DNA from: Hyphomicrobiales bacterium
GTDB taxonomy: Bacteria; Pseudomonadota; Alphaproteobacteria; Rhizobiales; Rhizobiaceae
Reading direction: 5' to 3'
Assembly: GCA_900468285.1 (NCBI GenBank)
Contig: UBTF01000001.1
Span: 372,001-436,000 of the forward strand
Length of the DNA stretch: 64,000 nucleotides
The notes beneath the pieces are model-generated. The model did no database searches, was not told the DNA's origin, and saw only the letters and a program-made list of their open reading frames with translations. Within the stretch, counting starts at the first letter, position 1, and each line of letters begins with the position of its first letter. Shown in pieces: positions 26,517-34,644 of the stretch. A program made the position numbers and the translations under genes.

Positions 26517-26726
26517 ATGATATTAGACATTGATACTCAATCAGCCAGTCGGGTTAACCGCCAAGTCCGAAATGCGGGATTGCCAAAGCGCTCCGGTAAA
26601 TCTTGTCGCCGCCTAAAGCCCGTGCGGAATCGGGGTCGTTCCACAAATGGTGCGATCATGGCTGGAGGCTGGCTCAATTCGCGTGAGTTGAACGTGGATG
26701 GAAGAACTTCATCCAACGTCGCTTAA
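26517..26726 (+). CDS. Putative 69-aa basic protein
   Basis: A 69-codon ORF with GAGG six bases before its ATG and the FixK/Fnr-type box upstream. The protein is rich in Arg, Asn and Ser, carries one Cys, and has no signal peptide or recognised family. It may be a real oxygen-regulated small gene or a chance frame in a decayed region. Nothing downstream on its strand extends the unit; a convergent terminator for dksA follows. Confidence 0.35.
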   Translation: MILDIDTQSASRVNRQVRNAGLPKRSGKSCRRLKPVRNRGRSTNGAIMAGGWLNSRELNVDGRTSSNVA

Positions 26727-26786
26727 ATCTCCACTCACTGGCAGATGACTGCAACTGGCACGGACTGCTTTTCGCAGCCCCTGAAA

Positions 26787-26820
26787 GCAAAAAAGCCGCC
26801 TCGTACCCGAAGCGGCTTCT
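26787..26820 (-). terminator. Terminator of dksA
   Basis: On the minus strand, AAGCCGC / GCGGCTT arms around a 12-base loop are followed by TTTTTTGCTTTC. Confidence 0.88.
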
Positions 26821-26857
26821 TGATGTTGTGACAGCTGATGTCACGGAAGATGAATGC

Positions 26858-27277
26858 TCACTCGTCGCGATAAACTTTTTCGCGGCGCTCGTGGCGTTCC
26901 TGGGCTTCGATGGAGAGTGTGGCAATGGGGCGGGCATCAAGTCTCTTGATACCGATTGGCTCCCCTGTCTCTTCGCAGTAACCGTAGGTGCCGTCTTCGA
27001 TCCGCTGAAGTGCAGCATCGATCTTGGAGATCAGCTTTCGCTGTCTGTCGCGCGCCCGAAGCTCGATGGCGCGGTCTGTTTCGGAAGATGCTCTATCCGC
27101 GAGATCCGGATGATTGGCGCTTTCCTCAGCGAGGTGCCCCAGGGTCTCTCTTGCTTCTCGCAAAATGTCATTTTTCCAACCAATGAGCTTCGACCTGAAG
27201 TAGGCTCGCTGGTTGGCATTCATGAACTCGTCGGCTTCCGAGAGCACATAGTTGCTAAGATCGATCTTCTCACTCAC
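26858..27277 (-). CDS. dksA: RNA polymerase-binding transcription factor DksA, Cys-poor form
   Basis: A 139-aa DksA/TraR-family protein that binds the RNA polymerase secondary channel and, with ppGpp, controls rRNA and stress genes. The coiled-coil N-terminal part ends in the DADRAS-equivalent PDLADRASSETDRAIEL. The zinc-finger region YGYCEETGEPIGIKRLDARP keeps only the first of four Cys; the others are Thr, Ser and Ala. The GTG at 27277 is chosen because GAGGAG lies six bases upstream. A promoter TTGAAC-N18-TATACC lies at 27312-27341 on the minus strand. A strong terminator follows. Confidence 0.92.
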   Translation of the reverse strand: MSEKIDLSNYVLSEADEFMNANQRAYFRSKLIGWKNDILREARETLGHLAEESANHPDLADRASSETDRAIELRARDRQRKLISKIDAALQRIEDGTYGYCEETGEPIGIKRLDARPIATLSIEAQERHERREKVYRDE

Positions 27278-27311
27278 GCGATTCTCCTCGAAGAACATCT
27301 CATATTGCGCG

Positions 27312-27341
27312 GGTATACTCCAATGGCGTATCGCCGTTCAA
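27312..27341 (-). promoter_or_regulatory. Candidate sigma-70 promoter of dksA
   Basis: On the minus strand, TTGAAC and TATACC are separated by 18 bases, about 35 bases upstream of the chosen start. Confidence 0.5.
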
Positions 27342-27544
27342 GTGCGCAAAACGCTTTTCAAGCATTTTTAAATCTGTCACAAAATTCAGCTAAACGATTA
27401 TTTTTTATGCTTTATTCGCAGAACACGAATTATTTCTTCGATCACGTTATCAGGACTTGTCTATACCGCTCGCCACTTGCGGCTCGCCACTTTAATCCTG
27501 TAAAGCTATCCTGAGATGTTTGCCGCTAGACAGGAAAGCCGGAA

Positions 27545-28054
27545 ATGCCAGTGCTCCAACCGCCACCTTTCCGGGTATATCTGATGCGCCACGCGCGCGC
27601 TGCCTGGCCTGCACCAGGTAGTCGCGACTTCGACAGACCGCTCGATAACGCGGGCTATGCCGAGGCCGAACTTATCGCCGACAAGGCTGCCGACAAAGGC
27701 TTTACGCCGGACGTTGTGCTAAGCTCCACCGCACTGAGATGCCGTGAGACCGCACAGGCGGTGCGCAGAGCCTTCAATGATACATTCGAAGTCTCCTATG
27801 TGGACGAAATGTACAATGCCGAGGCGGCACTTTATCTGGCCCTGATTTCCGCCCAGACAATGAGTCAATCCGTCATGCTGGTAGGCCATAACCCCGCCAT
27901 GGAAGCCGCACTGGAAACGTTTATCGGCCAGCAGAAAATGGCGGCACTGTTGCCGATGGGCTTTCCGACGGCGGGACTTGCAGTCCTCGACGCCAAGTCC
28001 GAGCAAAACGCTAGCGGCGCCATCTGGACGCTCAGCGAATTTCTAGCTCCCTGA
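27545..28054 (+). CDS. SixA-like histidine phosphatase
   Basis: A 169-aa histidine-phosphatase-superfamily protein. The catalytic LMRHARA motif places the nucleophilic His at residue 16; SSTALRCRETA and VGHNP supply the second Arg and His of the active site. The size and motif order resemble SixA, which removes phosphate from phosphohistidine. The true substrate (HPt protein or PTS component) is unknown. The ATG is preceded by AAAGCCGG, a weak ribosome site. It lies upstream of the ycjX-like gene by about 100 bases. Confidence 0.87.
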   Translation: MPVLQPPPFRVYLMRHARAAWPAPGSRDFDRPLDNAGYAEAELIADKAADKGFTPDVVLSSTALRCRETAQAVRRAFNDTFEVSYVDEMYNAEAALYLALISAQTMSQSVMLVGHNPAMEAALETFIGQQKMAALLPMGFPTAGLAVLDAKSEQNASGAIWTLSEFLAP

Positions 28055-28150
28055 AGGCTTGGCATTTTCGAAACTTTCCTTGCGCTTCTTTTTTGAGCAG
28101 CGGCCGACACTATATGTTTTCACACTGTCGAGATTTTTAGGAAACGTTCA

Positions 28151-29626
28151 TTGCCGCCATCTTTTACGTCCGTCACCGATAGCGCACTAATTGCGATGGA
28201 TAACCTCGCGGACCGTGCGAGCGCACTGACGAACCCTACCCTGCGACTTGGCGTGACGGGCCTTTCCAGGGCTGGAAAAACCGTGTTCATATCGTCTCTG
28301 GTCCACAATCTCCTGAACGGAGGCCGTCTTCCGGTTTTTGAAGCCATGCGCTCCGGTCGGGTATCCAACGTGAGGCTGGAACCGCAGCCTGACGACGCAA
28401 TCCCCCGCTTCCAGTATGAGGACCATATTCAGGCTCTGGTTCGGGATCGGATCTGGCCGGAATCGACACGCGCCATCTCTGAATTGCGCATCACGCTCGA
28501 TTATCAAAGCGCAAGCGGATGGGGTCGCTTTTTCTCACGCGGGCGCCTTGCCATCGACATCGTCGACTATCCCGGCGAATGGCTTCTCGACCTTCCGCTT
28601 CTGTCGCAGGACTACAAGACATTCAGCGATAATACCCTGTCGTTGGCTGAAAGCGGTGTGCGCGCGGAGTTGGCGCGTGAATGGCTGGAGATCGCTCATT
28701 CGCTCGATATTGACGCTCCCGCAGACGAGATGACGGCGAGACGGCTGGCCGAGAGCTTTGCAACATATTTGCGCGCCTGCAAATCGGACGAACGTTCGCT
28801 TTCGACACTGCCGCCAGGACGGTTCTTGATGCCGGGGGATCTGGAAGGCTCGCCTGCCCTCACCTTCTCTCCGCTTCCCGGCCTCACCGAGGGCAAGGCA
28901 CCAAAGGGTTCCCTTCGCGCCATGATGGAACGGCGGTATGAGGCTTACAAGACGATTGTCGTGAAGCCGTTTTTTCGGGAACATTTCGCGCGTCTCGACA
29001 GGCAGATCGTGCTGATCGACGCACTGCAGGCCGTCAACCGCGGGCCAGAGGCTGTGCAGGATCTGGAGCGTGCACTGGGCGACGTGCTTGCATGTTTCCG
29101 GCCCGGAAAGAACAGCCTGCTCTCGTCGCTCGTCGGCCGCCGCATCGACAAGGTTCTGGTGGCAGCCACCAAGGCCGATCACCTTCACCATGAAAGCCAC
29201 GACAGGCTGGAGAGCCTTACCCGTCGCCTCGTTGATCGCGCCGTCACCACAATTGGCATGAGCGGTGCGGGCATCGATGTGATGGCGCTCGCCTCCGTAA
29301 GAGCGACCAAAGAGGCGAGCGTTCGCCAGGATGGCCAGTCGCTTGCCGTCATCGTGGGAACACCGATTGCGGGTGAAAAGATCAACGGCGAAACCTTCGA
29401 CGGCAATCGCACCACGGCCATCTTCCCCGGCGATTTGCCCGAAGACCCGGAACCTCTGTTTCGGGCTCTGGATGTCGGTGGTGCCGGAACTGATCTACCG
29501 GACGTCAATGTTGTCAGATTTCGCCCACCAAAGCTGGAAGAAACCAGCAGCGGCATGAAACTGTCCGTGCCGCACATCCGGTTGGACCGGGCCATGCAGT
29601 TTCTGTTTGGAGACAAGCTCGCATGA
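28151..29626 (+). CDS. ycjX: YcjX-family (DUF463) P-loop NTPase
   Basis: A 491-aa protein with a Walker A motif GLSRAGKT near 38-45 and a Walker-B/G3-like IDIVDYPGEWL near 137-147. The YcjX family are GTPase-like proteins of unknown role, sometimes tied to envelope or phage-shock-type stress. The TTG at 28151 is used because AGGA lies eight bases upstream; ATG at 28196 is the alternative. Its stop codon overlaps the start of the next gene by four bases (ATGA), so translation of the two is coupled. Confidence 0.88.
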   Translation: MPPSFTSVTDSALIAMDNLADRASALTNPTLRLGVTGLSRAGKTVFISSLVHNLLNGGRLPVFEAMRSGRVSNVRLEPQPDDAIPRFQYEDHIQALVRDRIWPESTRAISELRITLDYQSASGWGRFFSRGRLAIDIVDYPGEWLLDLPLLSQDYKTFSDNTLSLAESGVRAELAREWLEIAHSLDIDAPADEMTARRLAESFATYLRACKSDERSLSTLPPGRFLMPGDLEGSPALTFSPLPGLTEGKAPKGSLRAMMERRYEAYKTIVVKPFFREHFARLDRQIVLIDALQAVNRGPEAVQDLERALGDVLACFRPGKNSLLSSLVGRRIDKVLVAATKADHLHHESHDRLESLTRRLVDRAVTTIGMSGAGIDVMALASVRATKEASVRQDGQSLAVIVGTPIAGEKINGETFDGNRTTAIFPGDLPEDPEPLFRALDVGGAGTDLPDVNVVRFRPPKLEETSSGMKLSVPHIRLDRAMQFLFGDKLA

Positions 29627-30696
29627 ATGATGACGACAAGAACTCCAGCCGCCGACCAGCGGCCTTTCCCCTCGAAGGCGAGGGGTCTCAACCTCGCACA
29701 ATTGAAGCAAGACGTGCGCCGCGCAGTTTCGATACCGACTTTTCCCTGACACCGGAAGCGGAAGACCCGTTTCTTGCCCCCGAAGAAGTGGACGCCGCCG
29801 CGCTGCCAGTCGCTGCGCCACGCAGGCGTCGTTTTTCCTTCGCGAAACTGGCGATGGGCGCGATAGGCGTTCTCCTGTCGCTGGCTTTTGGCCTATGGGC
29901 AGATCAGCTCATCCGCGACCTCTTTTCGCGATCGGACTGGTTGGGCTACATCGCAAGCGCCGCTTTGGGCATTGCTGTCTTTGCCCTACTGGCGCTGGTT
30001 GCCCGCGAGACCATCGGCATCATGAGGTTAAACGCTGTCCAGTCGTTGAAGGAAGACGCCGCGGTTGCCGCATTGGAGAAGAAACCTGGCGCCGCTCGCG
30101 CGATCATCACCCGCTTGAATGCCGTTCTGTCCCATAGGGCGGAGACCGCAAAGGGCCGGGCCGCGCTTAAAGAAACGGAAAACGATGTCATCGACGGGCC
30201 GCATCTGATTGAGCTTGCTGAACGCGAGCTTTTGACACCGCTTGATCGTGAAGCACGCGCGCTGATCCTCAATTCGTCCAAGCGTGTTTCGGTCGTCACC
30301 GCAGTCAGCCCCCGGGCGGTTGTTGATCTCGCCTATGTCCTGTTTGAAGTGACCCGGCTCGTTCGAACGATGGCCGAGCTCTATGGCGGTCGTCCGGGAA
30401 CGCTTGGCATGTTGCGGCTGCTGCGCGACGTGATCGCGCATCTGGCGGTAACCGGATCGATCGCCGTCGGCGATGGTCTTGCGCAGCAGGTGCTGGGTCA
30501 TGGGCTTGCATCGAGGCTTTCGGCGCGGTTGGGTGAAGGTGTCATAAACGGACTGATGACCGCACGAATCGGAATCGCAGCCATGGATCTCTGTAGACCC
30601 CTGCCATTCAAAGCGCTGCGTCGGCCCGGCATAGGCGATTTTGTGTCCGATCTGACACCGGATCTGATGTCAGGCAAAAATAGCCCGAAGCCCTGA
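29623..30696 (+). CDS. ycjF: YcjF-family (DUF697) membrane protein
   Basis: A 357-aa membrane protein partnered with YcjX. A disordered, acidic N-terminus (1-65) with an RRRR patch is followed by two transmembrane helices (about 70-92 and 104-126), a helical cytosolic domain and further hydrophobic helices near the C-terminus (DUF697). The four-base overlap with ycjX and their common co-occurrence in Proteobacteria suggest they form a complex. The biochemical role is unknown. Confidence 0.87.
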   Translation: MNDDDKNSSRRPAAFPLEGEGSQPRTIEARRAPRSFDTDFSLTPEAEDPFLAPEEVDAAALPVAAPRRRRFSFAKLAMGAIGVLLSLAFGLWADQLIRDLFSRSDWLGYIASAALGIAVFALLALVARETIGIMRLNAVQSLKEDAAVAALEKKPGAARAIITRLNAVLSHRAETAKGRAALKETENDVIDGPHLIELAERELLTPLDREARALILNSSKRVSVVTAVSPRAVVDLAYVLFEVTRLVRTMAELYGGRPGTLGMLRLLRDVIAHLAVTGSIAVGDGLAQQVLGHGLASRLSARLGEGVINGLMTARIGIAAMDLCRPLPFKALRRPGIGDFVSDLTPDLMSGKNSPKP

Positions 30697-30825
30697 CTTG
30701 AAAGGGTTACACCGCCCGAAAGGTTACGGCGGGACATGTCTTCATCGAGCAAATAAACCAAGCATTAACCATTCCCGGCATAAATTGACCCAACACAAAA
30801 CGGCCAATTCGCCAGGGAAAGTATC

Positions 30826-31380
30826 ATGTATTCGCGCTTCTTTTCGCTACTTGGCGGACTTGCCGCCGCCATGTCCTTTAGCAGTGGACTGGCAGTTTCC
30901 GATGTTCAGGCTGCTTCGCGCGATGACCAGTTCTTTGGTTCTGTTGCGGGCGTATGGTCCGGCCCCGGCGAGATTGTTGCTGGCAAATACAAAGGCACGA
31001 AGTTCACCTGCGACCTGACGGGCGAGCCGCTGTCCGACAAAGACACCGGCATCAAGCTCGGTGGCACGTGCCGCGTGGGCGTCTTCAAGCAGCCGATGTC
31101 TGCTGTCATCTCCAAGAATGGCAACAGCTATGAAGGCAAGTTTCTTGATGGCGCGGAAGGCAAGGGTCTGGACATCGTTTCCGGACAGGTCAGCGGCGAC
31201 AAGGTCGTTGTCGGCATCAACCGGGCAAAGCTGAACGGCGCCATGGTTGCGCGCGTGACCAATAACACATCCATGAATATTACGATCTCCGTCAAAGTGG
31301 CAGATCAGATGGTGCCGGTTATCGGTCTCACGCTCGCGCGCAACGTCGATCAGATCGCCGTCGGGTCTATCAAGGAATAG
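30826..31380 (+). CDS. Secreted/periplasmic protein of unknown function
   Basis: A 184-aa protein with a signal peptide (hydrophobic core at about 7-22; cleavage probably after VQAAS). The mature part, about 155 residues, is Gly- and Val-rich with predicted strands and two Cys (in FTCDL and GTCRVG) that could pair. No family was recognised. A strong terminator follows directly. The upstream stretch has ATTAACCATT at about 30765-30774, resembling a CtrA half site, which is weak evidence. Confidence 0.75.
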   Translation: MYSRFFSLLGGLAAAMSFSSGLAVSDVQAASRDDQFFGSVAGVWSGPGEIVAGKYKGTKFTCDLTGEPLSDKDTGIKLGGTCRVGVFKQPMSAVISKNGNSYEGKFLDGAEGKGLDIVSGQVSGDKVVVGINRAKLNGAMVARVTNNTSMNITISVKVADQMVPVIGLTLARNVDQIAVGSIKE

Positions 31381-31395
31381 ATTGAAAACCGCTAA

Positions 31396-31911
31396 TCAAA
31401 CCTCTGGAAACGGGAGTGTCCACCACTCCCGTTTTTCGTTTGCACGTTTGATACCGGTCGTGTCTGCATCACTGAGCCAGGACGCTATATCCCTGCCCTT
31501 CACCCTGATGTCGGGCGCGATATCTGCCAGCGGCAAAAGCACGAAACCACGCTCTGTCATTCTTGGATGCGGGATCTCGACACGTTTCGTGACAATCGAC
31601 TCATCGCCAAAGGTCAATACATCGATATCGATTGTCCGCGGTCCCCAGCGCTCAAGACGCACACGCTTCATGTCACGTTCGATATCGAGGCAGAGATCGA
31701 GCAGGGCTTCGGCGGCCAGCGTCGTCTCGATCATGACGCAGCAATTGAAGAAATCCGCCTGATCTGTCTTTCCCCAGGGTGGCGTGCTGTAGAGATGCGA
31801 GACGGCCAAGAGGTTGCAATCTTCGTGCATGGCCAATGTTGAAAGAGCCTGCGCCATTGCAGCAGGTGGATTGCCAATATTTCCGCCGAGACCAAGCGTC
31901 GCGATCGTCAT
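31396..31911 (-). CDS. folK: 7,8-dihydro-6-hydroxymethylpterin pyrophosphokinase
   Basis: A 171-aa HPPK that activates the pterin for folate synthesis. Family marks are GLGGNIGNP at the N-terminus and the signature RWGPRTIDIDVL with the metal-binding Asp pair, followed by PHPRMTERGFVL. The ATG at 31911 begins four bases after the folB stop codon, which fits an operon folP-folB-folK read on the minus strand. The frame stays open further upstream over folB but without coding character. The 3' end overlaps the convergent terminator of the gene at 30826. Confidence 0.94.
   Translation of the reverse strand: MTIATLGLGGNIGNPPAAMAQALSTLAMHEDCNLLAVSHLYSTPPWGKTDQADFFNCCVMIETTLAAEALLDLCLDIERDMKRVRLERWGPRTIDIDVLTFGDESIVTKRVEIPHPRMTERGFVLLPLADIAPDIRVKGRDIASWLSDADTTGIKRANEKREWWTLPFPEV
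31408..31438 (+). terminator. Terminator lying inside the 3' end of folK
   Basis: An 11-bp perfect stem AAACGGGAGTG / CACTCCCGTTT with a 5-base loop, followed by TTTTC on the plus strand. It ends the transcript of the gene at 30826. On the other strand the same bases encode the last residues of FolK. Confidence 0.85.
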
Positions 31912-31915
31912 GCTC

Positions 31916-32281
31916 TCAGCCACGCTGCTCGACGCTGACCTGGGCATAGTCGAGAATTCCGGGAACCGGTGCCGATGGCTTTCGAACGGTGATCTTGACG
32001 CGGACGATCTGCGGGTAGCGATGCCGCAATGCGGTAGCGATATCATTTGCCAATGCTTCGATCAGATACCGGCGCTGACCGGCCACGATTTTCTCGATGA
32101 CATCGAAGGCAACGCCGTAGTCCACCGTGTTGGAAATATCGTCCGTCTCCAACGCGTTTCCGGCCTCAACCTCCATCTCCGCATCCACGAAGAAACGCTG
32201 ACCCAGCGTCTCCTCCTGCGCGAGAAGTCCGTGGCGGGCGAAAAACGAACAGTTCTTCAGCAGTATCGTGTAAAGGCTCAT
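31916..32281 (-). CDS. folB: Dihydroneopterin aldolase
   Basis: A 121-aa enzyme splitting dihydroneopterin to the hydroxymethylpterin used by FolK. It opens with LLKNCSFFARHGLLAQEETLG, in which the conserved Glu of the family is visible, and contains VDYGVAFDVI and LIEALANDIA. Its ATG overlaps the folP stop by four bases (ATGA), so the two are translationally coupled. Confidence 0.94.
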   Translation of the reverse strand: MSLYTILLKNCSFFARHGLLAQEETLGQRFFVDAEMEVEAGNALETDDISNTVDYGVAFDVIEKIVAGQRRYLIEALANDIATALRHRYPQIVRVKITVRKPSAPVPGILDYAQVSVEQRG

Positions 32282-33147
32282 TGTTGGCCCTCCCCTTTTA
32301 TGTTTCGTTTCTGCCTGAGAACGGCATCTGCAATTGCCAGAGCATCGCGCGTCATGGCGACATTATGTACTCGAAAAACAACCGCTCCGGCCATCCTGAG
32401 AATTGCGGTCGTTGCGGCTGTGCCCACGTCTCGCTCCTCCGCCGTTTCCCTGCGCGTCAGGGCGCCGATAAATCGCTTCCGGGACGTTCCCGCAAGAATA
32501 GGAAATCCGAAGCCGGAAAGCTCATCGAACCGCGACATCAGAGCAATATTTTCAGCCTCGTCCTTCGCAAAACCGAAACCAGGGTCCAGGACTATCGCGC
32601 CTCTTTCGATACCGGCCTTCTGGGCGATATTGAGGGAAGAATTAAGGAAAGCGTATTGATCTTCGATGACATCGTCGAGCTTCTGCCGCTCGCGGCCCGT
32701 ATGCATGATGCAGACGCCGGCGCGGGCAGCCGCAACCACGGCGGCCATGTCATCATCCTTCTGGAGACCGAAAACATCGTTGACGATATGAGCCCCGGCC
32801 TTGAGCGCGAGCTTCGCAGTTGATGCGCGGTAGGTGTCTACCGAGATCACCACATCGCTCTCTTTCCTCAGTTTTTCAATGACAGGCAGGACGCGGTCCT
32901 GCTCCTGCGCGTCACTCACGGCCTGCGCGCCAGGCCTCGTCGATTCGCCGCCTATATCGATGATGTGGGCACCTTCCTGGACGCAGGAAAGCGCGTGCGA
33001 GACCGCCTCTTCAGCCGCCAGATACAGTCCACCATCCGAAAATGAATCCGGCGTTGCATTGACGATAGCCATAATAAGGCCATCCCCATCAAGTTTCAGG
33101 GAGCGCCCATGCGCGACTTGCCACACATTGTCACTGGCTGTTATCAC
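32278..33147 (-). CDS. folP: Dihydropteroate synthase (sulfonamide target)
   Basis: A 289-aa DHPS joining p-aminobenzoate to the pterin. The two family signatures are present: MAIVNATPDSFSDGG near 26-40 and DIGGESTRPGA near 64-74, with VDTYRA, DPGFGFAK and GTSRKRFIG further on. It is the first gene of folP-folB-folK and diverges from the DUF922 gene at 33252. The start at 33147 is the only reasonable one in frame. Confidence 0.95.
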   Translation of the reverse strand: MITASDNVWQVAHGRSLKLDGDGLIMAIVNATPDSFSDGGLYLAAEEAVSHALSCVQEGAHIIDIGGESTRPGAQAVSDAQEQDRVLPVIEKLRKESDVVISVDTYRASTAKLALKAGAHIVNDVFGLQKDDDMAAVVAAARAGVCIMHTGRERQKLDDVIEDQYAFLNSSLNIAQKAGIERGAIVLDPGFGFAKDEAENIALMSRFDELSGFGFPILAGTSRKRFIGALTRRETAEERDVGTAATTAILRMAGAVVFRVHNVAMTRDALAIADAVLRQKRNIKGEGQQ

Positions 33148-33251
33148 GTAACATCACGCCTTTCCGGAATAACGGAGTCCCCGCCATTCGTAATCTGTTC
33201 ACTGCGCCTATGCAGCAATTGCAGGGCAAGTTCAACCGGAAGACCCCGCCG

Positions 33252-33869
33252 ATGAAGCATAAGTCGCAAGTGCTTAGCACAGTCATTGCCGGTGCGTTTT
33301 TATTCTGTGGTCCACAGGCGGCTATGGCAGAGGCGCTTATCAGCAAATCCTTCTCCTATTTCACCATTGGCGGGAAGACGGCTGAGGATCTGGACCAGGA
33401 GCTTTCCCGTCGTGGCCCGATGACCAAATCCACCGGCGCGCGCCATCCGGGCGCCACGGAAATCAAGTTTGGTGGGGAGTTGACCTATATCGAGCAGAAT
33501 GGCCGATGCGGCGTAGGAAGCGTGCGGGTAAAACTTCACACCAAGATTCTCCTGCCTCGCTGGACAAACCGGAAGCGGACCTCCGCAGAACTTGCGCTGA
33601 TATGGGACACGCTAGCTGCGGACATCAAGAGGCATGAAGAACGCCACGCCGAAATTGCGCGCAACTACGCGCGCATTCTGGAAAAGCGCCTGTCTTCGCT
33701 GCGTCCGCAAAAAAGCTGCGACGAGATACAGTCGCTGGTGGGCAAGACGACGCAAGAGGTCATGAATGCCCATGACAAGGATCAGCTTCGCTTCGATGTT
33801 GTGGAGTCGAAGAATTTCGACGCGCGCATGACGCGCCTGCTCAAAAACCGGCTGATGCAACAACGATAG
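33252..33869 (+). CDS. Secreted DUF922 protein, putative zinc protease
   Basis: A 205-aa protein with a signal peptide (hydrophobic 8-25, cleavage near AMA-EA). It carries HEERH at 128-132 in an HExxH context, the reason DUF922 proteins are predicted to be secreted zinc-dependent proteases. Two Cys (C86 and one near 178) may pair. ATG at 33252 is preferred over one at 33210 because it puts the signal peptide at the N-terminus. The function is unproven in the family. Confidence 0.8.
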   Translation: MKHKSQVLSTVIAGAFLFCGPQAAMAEALISKSFSYFTIGGKTAEDLDQELSRRGPMTKSTGARHPGATEIKFGGELTYIEQNGRCGVGSVRVKLHTKILLPRWTNRKRTSAELALIWDTLAADIKRHEERHAEIARNYARILEKRLSSLRPQKSCDEIQSLVGKTTQEVMNAHDKDQLRFDVVESKNFDARMTRLLKNRLMQQR

Positions 33870-34024
33870 ACTTTGCTTGGATGAGAGAATTCGATTGCAG
33901 AACAGTCAGCTGTTCGCTTTTTCTCACATGCAGCATGAACGGCTAATACGGATTCAATGTCGATATTGATCAATGAATTCTTGCCGTGGCGGTGAAACGC
34001 CGACTCGCTTATCGATTGACCTGA

Positions 34025-34166
34025 GGGTTTTTATTCAATTGCGTTGTTTCCACCATCATCGTTGTCTCCCGGCACGTATGACACCTCGGGTGTCTCCTCC
34101 TTCGCCCGAAGGTGATGTGCCCACCTCGCCTCGCTTGTCCCGCGAAACGGAAAGCGAGGCTTTTTG
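34025..34166 (+). ncRNA. Candidate small RNA with anti-Shine-Dalgarno loop
   Basis: No protein is evident between 33870 and 34202, yet a strong plus-strand terminator stands there (GCCTCGCTT / AAGCGAGGC plus TTTTTG, 34128-34166) about 260 bases past the nearest gene. Before it lies a perfect hairpin GACACC-TCG-GGTGTC (34080-34094), then TCCTCCTT, which could pair with ribosome-binding sites, and a third stem CCTTC / GAAGG. This three-stem layout is typical of rhizobial trans-acting sRNAs. TTGACC at 34016-34021 is a candidate -35, but no good -10 was found, so the 5' end is a guess. It could instead be the 3' UTR of the DUF922 transcript. Confidence 0.5.
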
Positions 34167-34202
34167 TGTGTGGAAGCTGGAGTGAAATGGCTGGAGGCCG
34201 TA

Positions 34203-34523
34203 TCAACCCTGCCGTTCGGGCACGTGCACGACCAGACCATCCAGAGCGTCGGTCATTTTGATCTGACAGGAAAGCCGTGAGGTAGGCCGGACGTCGAAGG
34301 CAAAGTCCAGCATATCCTCTTCCATCGGCTCGGGCGGGCCAACCCGCTCACTCCATGCCTGATCGACATAGACGTGACAGGTCGCGCAGGCGCAGGCGCC
34401 CCCACATTCAGCATCAATGCCGGGAACGGAATTGCGCATGGCATTTTCCATGACGGTGGAGCCGTTGCTCACGTCCAGTTCATGCGGCGTACCGTCGAAG
34501 GCGACGATGGTCAGTTTGGTCAT
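34203..34523 (-). CDS. [2Fe-2S] ferredoxin, adrenodoxin/FdVI type
   Basis: A 106-aa electron carrier. The cluster ligands C40, C46, C49 and C86 follow the C-x5-C-x2-C...C pattern of adrenodoxin-like and FdVI ferredoxins. The acidic patch [12 protein letters not shown], the usual partner-docking surface, is present. Redox partners are unknown; relatives serve cytochrome P450s, iron-sulfur assembly or haem enzymes. It stands alone, behind an ICE-like Irr site that overlaps the probable start point. Confidence 0.92.
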   Translation of the reverse strand: MTKLTIVAFDGTPHELDVSNGSTVMENAMRNSVPGIDAECGGACACATCHVYVDQAWSERVGPPEPMEEDMLDFAFDVRPTSRLSCQIKMTDALDGLVVHVPERQG

Positions 34524-34544
34524 GTCGGGATTCCAGAGAAGTGT

Positions 34545-34561
34545 TTGAGAATGTTTCTAAA
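34545..34561 (-). promoter_or_regulatory. ICE-like site for the iron regulator Irr
   Basis: On the minus strand the site is TTTAGAA-ACA-TTCTCAA, one mismatch from the ICE consensus TTTAGAA-N3-TTCTAAA. It begins about 22 bases upstream of the ferredoxin ATG and directly follows a candidate promoter TTGCCA-N17-TATTTG, so bound Irr would block transcription. Binding is inferred. Confidence 0.6.
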
Positions 34562-34568
34562 CAAATAG

Positions 34569-34626
34569 AAAGGCCGGGTCCGCTTGGCAACCCGTCAATG
34601 CGGATGCCAGGCGAAACCGGCCTTAA
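34569..34626 (-). terminator. Terminator of the HPt gene, overlapping the ferredoxin promoter
   Basis: On the minus strand, AAGGCCGG pairs with CCGGCCTT across a structured loop that contains an inner TGGCA / TGCCA pair. TTCTATTTGTTT follows. The candidate -35 element of the ferredoxin gene lies in its distal part. Confidence 0.55.
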
Positions 34627-34644
34627 AAAATTTGGTCGGCCCTG

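Noticed and set aside
26517-26726. Treating the 69-codon ORF as a confident gene
   Set aside because: It has a ribosome site and an upstream box, but no family and odd composition. It is listed at low confidence only.
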